A stretch of 64,000 nucleotides of DNA, taken from Acetobacter aceti. GTDB lineage: Bacteria; Pseudomonadota; Alphaproteobacteria; Acetobacterales; Acetobacteraceae. The stretch spans positions 62,001 through 126,000 of the forward strand of contig NZ_CP014692.1 of the NCBI RefSeq assembly GCF_002005445.1. The letters run 5' to 3'. Under the pieces are notes generated by a model. It was not told the DNA's origin, made no database searches, and worked only from the letters and a program-made list of their open reading frames with translations. This document shows positions 35,879 through 44,060 of the stretch, one piece after another. The first letter of the stretch is position 1. Every line of letters starts with the position of its first letter. The position numbers were made by a program, and so were the translations under genes.

Positions 35879-37384
35879 TTGGAAACAGGCGCCGTGTTGC
35901 TTTCTACAAATCCAGGACGGAAAAATCCGCTCGACAGGCGCCCTTTTCTCCGGCTGGGAGCCGTCACCGGGATGCTTTGCTGCTTATGTAATCCTGCCCG
36001 AGCAGTCGCCCCGATGGTTAATCTGGGTAACGCCGCAGCCGCCGGGGAAGAATCATCTCAGGGTGTTTTTGGCTTCCTCGACAACTGGAAGCGGAGCGCT
36101 AACTTGCTAGGCAACATGTGGGGTTTGCGCTCAGAGTTAGGCAAGGCCGGTCTGGTGCTGGCCGTTCAGGAAACGTCAGAAGTCTTCGGTAATCCCGCCG
36201 GAGGTATGCGTCGTGGCGCGGATTATGATGGGCTGACCGTCGCTGTACTCCAGATGAACACCCAGCGCGCATTCGGCTGGTATGGTGGAACATTTCAAGT
36301 CAGCATGGAACAGGTCCACGGTCGTAATCTTAGTGCTGACAATCTCGATGCTTACCAGACCATCAGTGGAATCGAGGCAGACAGGTCCACGCGTCTCTGG
36401 GAACTCTGGTTTGATCAGAAACTGCTCGACCAGCAAGCGCTCGACATCAAGATCGGTCAGCAGAGTCTGGACCAGGAATGGATGGTCAGCAGTAACGCTC
36501 TCGTATTCGCCAACACCATGTTCGGCTGGCCGATGGTCCCGTCAGCCGATCTGCCGGGCGGCGGCCCGGCCTATCCGCTCTCCGCATTGGGCGCGCGCGC
36601 CAAATACTGGATTACAACGCCGCTTTACGTACAGGCTGGCATCTTCAGCGGCAGTCCCGCCCATGATACCTCGGGAGACGCCCAGCAGAGCAACCGGTCA
36701 GGCACAAGCTTCGTCCTGAATCGTGGTATCATGGCAATCATGGAATTCCAGTACGTCTATCCCGGTCTTGGCGCGATGGTATCGCCGGATGAGGGGGAAG
36801 CGCTTTCGCGTATCTATCGCATTGGCGGATGGTATGATTCAGAACCGTTCGCTGATCAGTATTGGGACAATACGGGTACTCCGCTTGCATCGCCTGACAG
36901 TAGCGGCATCGCACTGACTCACAGGGGCGCATTCAGCTTTTATGCGGTTGCTGATCAGATGCTGTGGCGCAGCCATGTTGATCCAAACCGGACGTTCAAT
37001 GTCTTCGGTCGTGTCATGGGCACACCCCAGGCCGATCGTGTTCCGATCGACTTCAGCATGAATTTCGGTTTCACTTTCAAAGATCCGTTGCCTTATCGGC
37101 AAGATGACACGCTCGGGCTTGCAATGGGCTACACCCATGTCAGTAGTGCGTTGGGAAATTACGATCGAGCCGTACATAAATATTCTGGTGCCTATAGTCC
37201 GGCTCAGGGCGGCGAGACGTACATTGAGTTGATGTATCAATGTCAGATGACGGGCTGGTTACAGTTGCAGCCTGACTTTCAATATATCTTCAATCCATCG
37301 GGAGGAGTGCCAAATCCGCTGCATCCTGAACGACGGATTGGAAATATAGCGGTCCTCGGTCTGCGTTCGAACATCGCTTTCTGA
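35879..37384 (+). CDS. OprB-like carbohydrate-selective porin family protein
   Basis: A protein of up to 501 residues with the OprB pattern: an N-terminal helical stretch (FLDNWKRSANLLGNMWGLRSELGKAGLVLAVQETSEVFG), FDQKLLDQQALDIKIGQQSLDQEWMVS, and the late YIELMYQCQMTGWLQLQPDFQYIFNPSGGVPNP followed by NIAVLGLRSNIAF ending in Phe. It should form a barrel passing sugars or other small polar compounds. The start is unclear (TTG 35879 or GTG 35894). The signal sequence region holds RRPFLRLGAV, a twin-arginine-like pattern unusual in a porin. It begins a tightly packed four-gene cassette; the next start is 11 bp after its stop. Confidence 0.8.
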   Translation: METGAVLLSTNPGRKNPLDRRPFLRLGAVTGMLCCLCNPARAVAPMVNLGNAAAAGEESSQGVFGFLDNWKRSANLLGNMWGLRSELGKAGLVLAVQETSEVFGNPAGGMRRGADYDGLTVAVLQMNTQRAFGWYGGTFQVSMEQVHGRNLSADNLDAYQTISGIEADRSTRLWELWFDQKLLDQQALDIKIGQQSLDQEWMVSSNALVFANTMFGWPMVPSADLPGGGPAYPLSALGARAKYWITTPLYVQAGIFSGSPAHDTSGDAQQSNRSGTSFVLNRGIMAIMEFQYVYPGLGAMVSPDEGEALSRIYRIGGWYDSEPFADQYWDNTGTPLASPDSSGIALTHRGAFSFYAVADQMLWRSHVDPNRTFNVFGRVMGTPQADRVPIDFSMNFGFTFKDPLPYRQDDTLGLAMGYTHVSSALGNYDRAVHKYSGAYSPAQGGETYIELMYQCQMTGWLQLQPDFQYIFNPSGGVPNPLHPERRIGNIAVLGLRSNIAF

Positions 37385-37395
37385 AGGCACTCATC

Positions 37396-38562
37396 ATGAG
37401 ATTTAAAATGCGCTCTCTGTCTTTCTCACTTGCCGCTCTTGCTGTCCTCTGGACCGGTTGGGCGCCGGATGCTGCGGCTGCGCCAAAAGGCTTCCTGGAG
37501 ACAATTCATCGCCACGCGATGGTCGCCTCTACCAGTCCAGGCAATGGCGACCTCAACCCATACGCCATCTTTCTGGTGCCGCAAGACATGGGCGTCCTGA
37601 AGAAAGACGAAGTTCTTGTCACAAATTTCAACAATATCAGCAATCTCCAGGGCACGGGCACCACAATCATCGCCTATTCTCCGGTGACGAAGACGTCACG
37701 GCTGTTCGCAAGCGCGCCAGCCAATCTCGCGGCCTGTCCGGGAGGGATCGGATTTACCACGGCGATGACCATCCTCAAATCGGGATGGGTCATCGTCGGC
37801 AGCACACCTAGCAAGGATGGCACGACTGGAACCAAGGGAGACGGCTGCTTACTTGTCTTTGATTCGAACGGTAAGTTCACTGAAGCCTGGAAAGGACCGC
37901 TTATTACCGGTCCATGGGGTGACATCGCCAGCATCGATAACGGGGACACGGCCGTGCTGTTCATCTCGATGGCTGCTGCCGGTCTGCCCGCGCCGGATGT
38001 ACGCGACCCGGTTACGCATTATCCGCCGATCCTGCATAACGCGACCGTGCTGCGGTTCAACCTGCATATTCCGCCTGGCCAGGCGCCGGTTCTTGACAAA
38101 CAGACCGTAATTGCCAGCGGGTTTGCCGGACGCGCGGACCGGGACAACTTTCTTTTTGGACCCACGGGTCTTGCGCTCGATACCGATGGCACGCTGTACG
38201 TGACGGATGGGTATGATGAAGAAGTGACGGCAATCGACAATGCGGTGAACCGTACCGAGCCTGTAACGCGCCAGAACGATGCTGTCGGACGGATCATTAC
38301 CAAAGGGGGATTATTGAACTGGCCTCTGGCGATGATATGGGTGCCGGGACACCACCTGCTGGTGGCCAACGGACGGAACGGACAGGTCGTCGAGATCGAC
38401 CCGGACGCAAAAAAGCAGATTTACGCGCAATGGATCGACAGCGACCAGGCGCAGCAACCGCCCGGTAACGGCGACCTGTTCGGTCTCGCCATGACGCCCG
38501 ACAACAGGGGCTTCTATTATGTCGAAGATGACATGAACACGCTGAACGTCAGCCTGCCTTGA
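37396..38562 (+). CDS. Exported beta-propeller (NHL/SMP-30-like) protein
   Basis: A 388-residue precursor with a Sec signal peptide (about residues 1-29, ending AAAAP). The mature part has repeated short strands with turn sequences such as LDTDGTLYVTDGYDEEVTAID, GHHLLVANGRNGQVVEIDP and GLAMTPDNRGFYYVEDD, typical of NHL or six-bladed propellers. The function is unknown; such proteins bind ligands or partner proteins, or act as lactonases, in the periplasm. It is 11 bp after the porin and 7 bp before the peroxidase gene, so it belongs to that operon. Confidence 0.75.
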   Translation: MRFKMRSLSFSLAALAVLWTGWAPDAAAAPKGFLETIHRHAMVASTSPGNGDLNPYAIFLVPQDMGVLKKDEVLVTNFNNISNLQGTGTTIIAYSPVTKTSRLFASAPANLAACPGGIGFTTAMTILKSGWVIVGSTPSKDGTTGTKGDGCLLVFDSNGKFTEAWKGPLITGPWGDIASIDNGDTAVLFISMAAAGLPAPDVRDPVTHYPPILHNATVLRFNLHIPPGQAPVLDKQTVIASGFAGRADRDNFLFGPTGLALDTDGTLYVTDGYDEEVTAIDNAVNRTEPVTRQNDAVGRIITKGGLLNWPLAMIWVPGHHLLVANGRNGQVVEIDPDAKKQIYAQWIDSDQAQQPPGNGDLFGLAMTPDNRGFYYVEDDMNTLNVSLP

Positions 38563-38569
38563 AAGCCCT

Positions 38570-39772
38570 ATGACCATGCTTCTCTCACGCCGGACCGCCC
38601 TCGGCGCCGCCCTCGGCCTCGCCGGGGGGCGACTGTTCACGCCGTCGTCGGGCGCTTGTGCCGCACGGTTCGCCATGCTGCACCAACCCGGGATCGCCAC
38701 GCCGCCGTTGCCGTTCCTCTATTTCATCGCCTTCGATCTGACGACGGAGAAACGCACGGATGTGGCCGCGCTGATGCAGCGATGGACCCGAGCCGCCGAC
38801 GCCTTGATGACGGGGGGCAGCGTCCCCGGCCTGGTGGATTCCGGGGAGGCGGAAGGGTTGGCGACGAAAGACCTGACCCTGACCTTCGGCTTCGGCCCCG
38901 GCCTGTTCACCCGGGACGACAAGGATCGTTACGGTCTCGCGGCGCGGCGTCCGGCGCCGCTGGCCGATCTGCCACGTTTCAACGGGGATCAGCTTGTTCC
39001 CGCCCATACGGGCGGAGACCTGTGCGTGCAAAGCTGCGCGGGCGATCCGCAGACGGCTTTCCACGCCGTGCGCATCCTCGCGCGCCTGGCCTACGATATA
39101 GCGACGCCGCGCTGGGTCCAGACGGGCTTCGCGCCGGATTTCGGCAAGGGCAGGACGCCACGCAACCTGATGGGTTTCAAGGACGGGACGATCAATCCCG
39201 ACATCCGCGATCCCGGGATCGCGGCCCGGGTGCTGTGGGCTTCTCCGGCTGACCAGCCATGGATGCAGGGCGGTAGCTATCTGGTTGCGCGGATCATCCG
39301 CATGGCGCTGGAACATTGGGACCGTACGAAAGTTGGGTTTCAGGAAGAAACCATGGGGCGCCAGAAACGCAGCGGCGCGCCCATTGGAGGGCATGGGGAG
39401 TTCGAGCCCCTCACGCTCAAACAGACAGACAGGGACGGTAATCCGATCACGGCACAGGGTGCGCACGCCCGGCTTGGCGCGCCCGAGGAAAATGACGGCG
39501 CGCAGATTCTGCGGCGCGCCTATGCCTATGACAACGGATTGAACTACACCGCTGAGCGCTGGCCACCATGGCGGCAGGGAAATGAATTCGATGCCGGCTT
39601 GATGTTCTTGGCCTACCAGCAAGACCCACGCACTGGATTCACGAAAATCTTCGAGCAAATGTCAAAGTTCGATATGATGAACCAGTTTACGACACATGTG
39701 GGGGGCGGCCTGTTCGCTTGTCCGGGGCGACGGCCGGACGGCTATATCGGACAGCAATTACTGGAGATGTAA
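38570..39772 (+). CDS. DyP-type haem peroxidase with Tat signal
   Basis: A 400-residue EfeB-like protein. The N-terminus LLSRRTALGAALGLAGG is a twin-arginine signal for export of a folded, haem-loaded protein. Family marks are NGDQLVPAHTGGDLCVQSCAGD, the GxxDG region LMGFKDGTINPDIRDP (distal Asp), MQGGSYLVARIIRMALEHWD, and the candidate proximal-haem His in QGAHARLGAPEENDGAQILRRAYAYDNG. It should use peroxide to oxidise dyes or phenolics, or, as EfeB does, take iron from haem. It lacks EfeO/EfeU neighbours, and instead shares an operon with an outer-membrane porin and a propeller protein. Confidence 0.9.
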   Translation: MTMLLSRRTALGAALGLAGGRLFTPSSGACAARFAMLHQPGIATPPLPFLYFIAFDLTTEKRTDVAALMQRWTRAADALMTGGSVPGLVDSGEAEGLATKDLTLTFGFGPGLFTRDDKDRYGLAARRPAPLADLPRFNGDQLVPAHTGGDLCVQSCAGDPQTAFHAVRILARLAYDIATPRWVQTGFAPDFGKGRTPRNLMGFKDGTINPDIRDPGIAARVLWASPADQPWMQGGSYLVARIIRMALEHWDRTKVGFQEETMGRQKRSGAPIGGHGEFEPLTLKQTDRDGNPITAQGAHARLGAPEENDGAQILRRAYAYDNGLNYTAERWPPWRQGNEFDAGLMFLAYQQDPRTGFTKIFEQMSKFDMMNQFTTHVGGGLFACPGRRPDGYIGQQLLEM

Positions 39773-39952
39773 ATGCGTGCAAGCACGGTTTTGCGATGGA
39801 GCGGAATCACGGTGTGTCTGCTGCTTGCCTGTTGTGACGGGGGACAGCAGCAACCCAACCGGAATGTCTCAAAAGACGCCTTCCGGCAATTTGATCCGCC
39901 TGCTCCTGGTGTCGCCAATCGTCCGCTCTTGAATATGGGCGGGAAATATTGA
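39773..39952 (+). CDS. Small lipoprotein (59 residues)
   Basis: The ATG follows the peroxidase stop codon with no gap. The protein has a basic start (MRASTVLRW), a hydrophobic run (GITVCLLLAC) with a lipobox-like LLAC at residues 17-20, then a short hydrophilic tail (CDGGQQQPNRNVSKDAFRQF, ending LLNMGGKY). It is too short for usual ORF cut-offs. The tight coupling suggests it is a real member of the cassette, perhaps anchoring one of the exported proteins to a membrane. I recognise no family. Confidence 0.6.
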   Translation: MRASTVLRWSGITVCLLLACCDGGQQQPNRNVSKDAFRQFDPPAPGVANRPLLNMGGKY

Positions 39953-39981
39953 GTGTCGGTATCGGCCAGAGCGTTTTCCTC

Positions 39982-40170
39982 TCAAGCTGTTTCGCATCCT
40001 GCGGCGATTAAGAAGTTGGCGCATTCTGCGGGTGCGACCTGATCGATCAGCATGCCGAGCCGGCCCCAAAGAGCATCGCGGGTGCGTTCGGCGGCGCGGC
40101 GGAGCTTGACCTTGGCGAAGATGTTCTCGATCGGGTTAAAGTCGGGCTGTATGGCGGCAGAAACTGCTGG
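39982..40170 (-). pseudogene. IS630-family transposase C-terminal remnant
   Basis: On the minus strand, QQFLPPYSP is followed, after a one-base frameshift, by DFNPIENIFAKVKLRRAAERTRDALWGRLG and a stop after LIAAGCETA. This is the conserved end of IS630-family transposases (YSPDFNPIENIFAKVK). The rest of the gene is missing, so it is a dead fragment. It abuts an IS481-type fragment. Confidence 0.75.
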
Positions 40171-40227
40171 CCGGCACCCGATGGTGAACCGCTACCCGAG
40201 CGACAGATCGGTCTGACCGATCCCGAC

Positions 40228-40437
40228 AATGGCAACGAAGAGATACAGCTTTCCTTCAGCAGTCTGGACCTCGGCAATATCGATATGAAAAAAGCCAATC
40301 GGATAGCGCTTGAAGCGCTGTCGTTTCGGTTTGTCTCCTTCAATGTCAGGCAGGCGTGAAATCCCGTGACGCTGAAGACAGCGATGCAGCGCTGAGCGTT
40401 TCAGATGCGGAATGGTAGCCTGAACGCCTAAAGGCAA
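40228..40437 (-). pseudogene. IS481-family transposase fragment
   Basis: The minus strand encodes LKRSALHRCLQRHGISRLPDIEGDKP and RYPIGFFHIDIAEVQTAEGKLYLFVAI, the start of the integrase core of IS481-type transposases, including the first catalytic Asp in HIDIAEV. The sequence is lost on both sides. It overlaps by 10 bases the end of the integrase fragment to its right, another recombination scar. Confidence 0.75.
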
Positions 40438-40726
40438 TCGTCCAGAGACAGTAAACTATGTCGACGAAAGGCTAAGATCATCGCTTCGTCCGTCCCGGAC
40501 AGGATCGTTGAACGTGGCTCTTTCTTGCGGTGGGCGTAACGCGTGGTCGATTCGAGATTCCGATGACCCGGGAGTTTCCCGATCATGGTCAGACCCTCGC
40601 CGAGTTCCAGCGCATCGGATGCAAAGGAATGGCGGAGATCGTGAATGCGGACGCCTTCCAGTCCGGCTTCCTTGCGGATGCGCCGCCACGGCTTCTCCAG
40701 ATCGGTCAGATGTCGGAACGGCCTTT
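40428..40726 (-). pseudogene. Tyrosine-recombinase (integrase) remnant, copy B
   Basis: The minus strand gives RPFRHLTDLEKPWRRIRKEA, GLEGVRIHDLRHSFASDALEL and GEGLTMIGKLPGHRNLESTTRYAH, so the box II His-Arg pair and the catalytic tyrosine (TTRYAH) are present. The frame is open to the stop at 40428. The N-terminal catalytic and core-binding parts are missing: homology to copy A at 35488 ends near 40726, where a FecR fragment in the opposite orientation begins. It cannot act as a recombinase. Confidence 0.78.
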
Positions 40727-40927
40727 GACGTTCATCGTAACGCTGCTGACACGACTGTCGCTGTCCGCGAGGGAACGGTCCAGATTGAAAGTAGCGGATC
40801 GCCGCATGGGGTGCGTGAAATTCTCCGTGTCGGAGATGAGATACGCGTTGAGACGCATGGTGACCCGACGATAAGAAAGGTCCGAAACCACAGTGCCCCG
40901 TCATGGTCCCCGAAAATATGTCGATAA
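40708..40927 (+). pseudogene. FecR-family fragment
   Basis: The plus strand encodes DVGTAFDVHRNAADTTVAV, REGTVQIE, REILRVGDEIRVET and TIRKVRNHSAPSW, the FecR domain of periplasmic iron-signal regulators (GTAFDV, TTV-V-EG-V, L--G). Both ends are lost and a stop follows at 40925-40927. Its start overlaps the integrase fragment on the other strand by a few bases, so the two were joined by recombination. No FecI sigma factor gene is present. Confidence 0.65.
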
Positions 40928-41002
40928 ATATTTTGACACCGTAATGTTTGCTGTGCAGAATGAACCACAGTGATATGGTTTCCTGTGTAATTGTTCATCA
41001 AT

Positions 41003-41120
41003 GGAGGTGGACAAGAAGGAAACGGCAGCACCCAACACGACACCTCCGGATGGCCAACGATGGTCTCCGTGCCTGAGCAAGGCGTCTCCGCTCATAATGC
41101 TGGAGACTGGATGCGATGAC
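41003..41120 (+). promoter_or_regulatory. Structured nas leader RNA with ANTAR-type hexaloop hairpin
   Basis: Positions 41047-41069 fold as CGGA-(bulged T)-GGCC, loop AACGAT, GGTC-TCCG; the six-base loop has A at 1 and G at 4, the hallmark of RNA sites bound by ANTAR proteins such as NasT. Two further stems follow: GCC/GGC at 41071-41083, and GTCTCC/GGAGAC at 41084-41107, which would hide the GGAG nearest the narK start. A long-range GGAGGTG/CACCTCC pair (41003-41009 with 41041-41047) also exists, but shares its last base with the hexaloop stem. nasT is in the same operon. Confidence 0.6.
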
Positions 41121-42341
41121 GTGGACAAAGGATTTCTGAAAGCCGGAAGCCCCCGCACTCTCCTGGCGGCGTTCCTCTACTTCGATGTGTCCTTCATGGT
41201 CTGGGTATTACTCGGCCCGCTGGGCATTTCGATTGCTCATGATCTGCATCTGAATGCCGGTCAGAAAGGTCTTCTGGTGGCAACGCCCGTTCTGGCAGGG
41301 GCTCTGCTACGCGTGGTGTGCGGTGCGTTCGTCGATCGTTTCGGGCCACGACGTGTGGCGATTGCAGCGCAGATATTCGTTATTCTTGGCCTTGGGCTGA
41401 CATGGCTGATTGCTCCGCACAGCTATGGCGCACTGTTTGGTGTGGCCCTTGTGCTGGGGGTGGCGGGTGCGTCTTTCGCCATGGCCCTGCCTCTCGCTTC
41501 CGCGTGGTATCCTCCGCAGTATCAGGGAACCGCGCTCGGTATTGCAGGCGCAGGAAACTCCGGAACGGCTCTGGCGGCTCTTTTCGCGCCGGGACTCGCA
41601 ACCCTTTACGGGTGGGTCAATGTCCTCGGACTGGCGACCCTGCCGCTGACCGCCGTTCTGATCGCATTCTGCTTTCTGTCGAGTGAGCCGGCAAAGCGCC
41701 AGACGAGTGGCGGGCTCGTCACATGGCTGCCTCTCCTGCGTAATGTGGACTGCTGGTCACTGATGTTTTTCTATGGTGTGACATTCGGTGGTTTTGTTGG
41801 TCTTGCTTCGTTTCTGACCATCTACTTCAACGATCAGTATGGTCTGGCGCCCGCCGTGGCCGGAAGCTGCACGGCGTTTGGGGTGTTTGTGGGCTCTTTT
41901 GTGCGTCCCCTTGGCGGCGCTCTGGCTGACCGGTTTGGTGGAACACGCGTCCTCAGTGTTTTCTATGCGCTCGCGGCTTGCATCTTTGCTCTGATCGGGT
42001 TCGGGCTGCCCACCATCTGGCTTGCCTTTCCGGCTTTTTTCCTCGGCATGCTCGTGCTGGGGCTGGGGAATGGCGCCGTCTTCCAGCTCGTGCCGACGCG
42101 TTTTCCGGAAAGGGTTGGTATCCTCACCGGGCTGGTCGGCATGAGTGGTGGCGTGGGCGGTTTCTATCTTGCTTCTTCTCTTGGCGCCGCGCGGCAGATG
42201 ACGGGATCCTATGGTCCGGGCTTTCTGTGTTTCGCTCTGGTCGCTGTGCTGGGGCTTGTCTGCGTCATGTTCTGTCGCCGTCGCTGGATAACGGGAACGG
42301 ATGAAATGCTGACAGGAGCAACCGCTCCTCACGCTCTTTGA
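41121..42341 (+). CDS. narK: Nitrate/nitrite transporter, NarK/NasA type
   Basis: A 406-residue 12-helix MFS protein. The GTG at 41121 gives VDKGFLKAGSPRTLLAAFLYFDVSFMVWVLLGPLG, the typical beginning of proteobacterial assimilatory nitrate transporters. The NNP signature is seen in LGVAGASFAMALPLASAWYPPQYQGTALGIAGAGNSGTAL and GLGNGAVFQLVPTRFPERVGILTGLVGMSGGVGGF. The frame is open from 41001, but those extra 40 codons coincide with the hairpins of the leader RNA. It brings nitrate into the cytoplasm. Its stop overlaps a possible upstream start of the next gene by four bases. Confidence 0.93.
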   Translation: MDKGFLKAGSPRTLLAAFLYFDVSFMVWVLLGPLGISIAHDLHLNAGQKGLLVATPVLAGALLRVVCGAFVDRFGPRRVAIAAQIFVILGLGLTWLIAPHSYGALFGVALVLGVAGASFAMALPLASAWYPPQYQGTALGIAGAGNSGTALAALFAPGLATLYGWVNVLGLATLPLTAVLIAFCFLSSEPAKRQTSGGLVTWLPLLRNVDCWSLMFFYGVTFGGFVGLASFLTIYFNDQYGLAPAVAGSCTAFGVFVGSFVRPLGGALADRFGGTRVLSVFYALAACIFALIGFGLPTIWLAFPAFFLGMLVLGLGNGAVFQLVPTRFPERVGILTGLVGMSGGVGGFYLASSLGAARQMTGSYGPGFLCFALVAVLGLVCVMFCRRRWITGTDEMLTGATAPHAL

Positions 42342-42376
42342 TTGCTCCCTTTCCATCAGCCTTGGAGCATGATCCG

Positions 42377-44032
42377 ATGATCCGTATGTTTTCTTCTCTT
42401 CTGCCAGTCGCGCGCCCCGTTATCTCAACAGAGATCATGGCTGGACTGTGTCTGGGACAGTCAGCCTGGGCTGGCGCCGGGCAGGCCGGCAGCGCAACGA
42501 TTGCGTATTCTCAGACAAACGGTGGCCAAGCCGCTCCCCGTGCCGTCAAAAAAGCAGCAGGCGTACCTCCTCCGGCACCTCATGCCAGGGACTGGGGCGT
42601 GTTCAATGCAGGGAAAGGCGTGGCGGCCGGTTTTGGGACCGTTGGCGCGCCGGGACAGCCCCGGTGGGCTGAGGACTGGAGCGGTCTCGCCTCCATGCCG
42701 CAGGAAAAAAAGCGCGATGACTGGTTCAATCGGCTGAAATATATTCGCCTGACGGATAAAGGCGATATCTGGCTTTCCCTCAACGGTGAGGAACGGCTGC
42801 GTTATATCTTCGAAAATCAGCCTATGATGGGTAATGCTGGCAAAACCAACGCCAGCCGTGTACTGCTGCGAAGCCAGTATGGCGCCGATCTGCATATCGG
42901 TGAACATATCCGGGCTTATGCTGAGTTTCTCTGGGGCGTCGCGGGTGGCTCGAATTATTACGGGTATCAGGCGGGCACTCAACGGGAACGTCTTGATCTC
43001 CAGCAGGGAATTCTGGAGGTGAAAGGCAATCTGCTTGGCGCGAAAATGGGCGTGATTGGTGGGCGGCAGGTGTTCCTTGATGCACCCGTGTCCATGCAAT
43101 CGGCGCGTGACCTGCCAAATGTCCAGCAGACATGGGACGGTTTTCGAGGTTACGCGGTCTGGAAGCGATTCAGGGTTGATCTGTTCGATTTCATGCAGAC
43201 AAACAAGCTGCCCAAAGACGTTTTTGCAGATGGCACAAATTACAATGCCCGGATGTATGGTGTCTACACGTCAACCGCCCTGCCGAACTTCTCTTTGATG
43301 GGAGCGAAGAGTCAGATTTTTGCGGACGTTTTCTTCCTCGGTTACCTGTTCAATGGCGCGCCCGTAGCGATCGCGACGACCACCGGAACGCAGGCCGCTT
43401 CGACCCGTCGTGACAATGCCGGGCTCCGTCTGTGGGGGAATCTAGGGCCTTTTGACGTCAGTCTGACCGGTGTCTTTCAGGGGGGAGAGTTCCGCCCTGC
43501 CGGGGGCGCCAGCGCCACACGTCCGGTGCGTGCCTACGCAGTGAACGGAATATTTGGCTGGACGGCAAAAAGCCTGAAAGCAAAACCTTCCTTTTCCCTG
43601 CAGGCCGATATGTTTTCCGGTGGCTCCTATCATAGCAGGGATGGCGCTGTGGGAACATTCGCCACACCGTATTTTCCCCTGCCTTACTATAATGACGTGA
43701 CGCTGGCGCTGACATCGCAGAATCTGATCGGTGTTGGTCCTGTCATCAGCGCCACGCCATTGCCGCATCTGCTCGTAAAGCTGCATGTGCCGTTCTTCTG
43801 GCGGGAAAGCACACAGGACGTGGTGTATGGGACTGGAAAAATTTATAGCTGGCGTAACAATCTATCGGGTGGTTTTATTGGCGCCACGCCCCAGACCCAG
43901 ATCGCCTGGAACTTTGCGCCGCACTGGACATGGACACATGACATTGCCGGGTTTCTGGGATCACGCAGCATGAGAAACGCGGGCGCGAAAGACGGCGCTT
44001 TCTACATGCAGACCATGGAATTCAAATTCTGA
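42377..44032 (+). CDS. Alginate-export-type outer-membrane beta-barrel protein
   Basis: A 551-residue precursor with an N-terminal signal-like region (to about AWAGAG), then the Alginate_exp family pattern: DKGDIWLSLNGEERLRYIFENQPM, LLRSQYGADLHIGEHIRAYAEFLWG, DLQQGILEVKGNLLGAKMGVIGGRQVFLD and a C-terminus ending MQTMEFKF. The ATG at 42377 follows GGAG. AlgE exports alginate, but in this operon, between narK and nirB, a porin for entry of nitrate across the outer membrane is more plausible. That function is inference from context. Confidence 0.8.
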   Translation: MIRMFSSLLPVARPVISTEIMAGLCLGQSAWAGAGQAGSATIAYSQTNGGQAAPRAVKKAAGVPPPAPHARDWGVFNAGKGVAAGFGTVGAPGQPRWAEDWSGLASMPQEKKRDDWFNRLKYIRLTDKGDIWLSLNGEERLRYIFENQPMMGNAGKTNASRVLLRSQYGADLHIGEHIRAYAEFLWGVAGGSNYYGYQAGTQRERLDLQQGILEVKGNLLGAKMGVIGGRQVFLDAPVSMQSARDLPNVQQTWDGFRGYAVWKRFRVDLFDFMQTNKLPKDVFADGTNYNARMYGVYTSTALPNFSLMGAKSQIFADVFFLGYLFNGAPVAIATTTGTQAASTRRDNAGLRLWGNLGPFDVSLTGVFQGGEFRPAGGASATRPVRAYAVNGIFGWTAKSLKAKPSFSLQADMFSGGSYHSRDGAVGTFATPYFPLPYYNDVTLALTSQNLIGVGPVISATPLPHLLVKLHVPFFWRESTQDVVYGTGKIYSWRNNLSGGFIGATPQTQIAWNFAPHWTWTHDIAGFLGSRSMRNAGAKDGAFYMQTMEFKF

Positions 44033-44060
44033 CAATGTCAGTCCATCAGGAGAAACGATC

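Noticed and set aside
40428..40726. Active integrase
   Set aside because: Only the last catalytic boxes remain; the N-terminal part is replaced by FecR-like sequence on the other strand.
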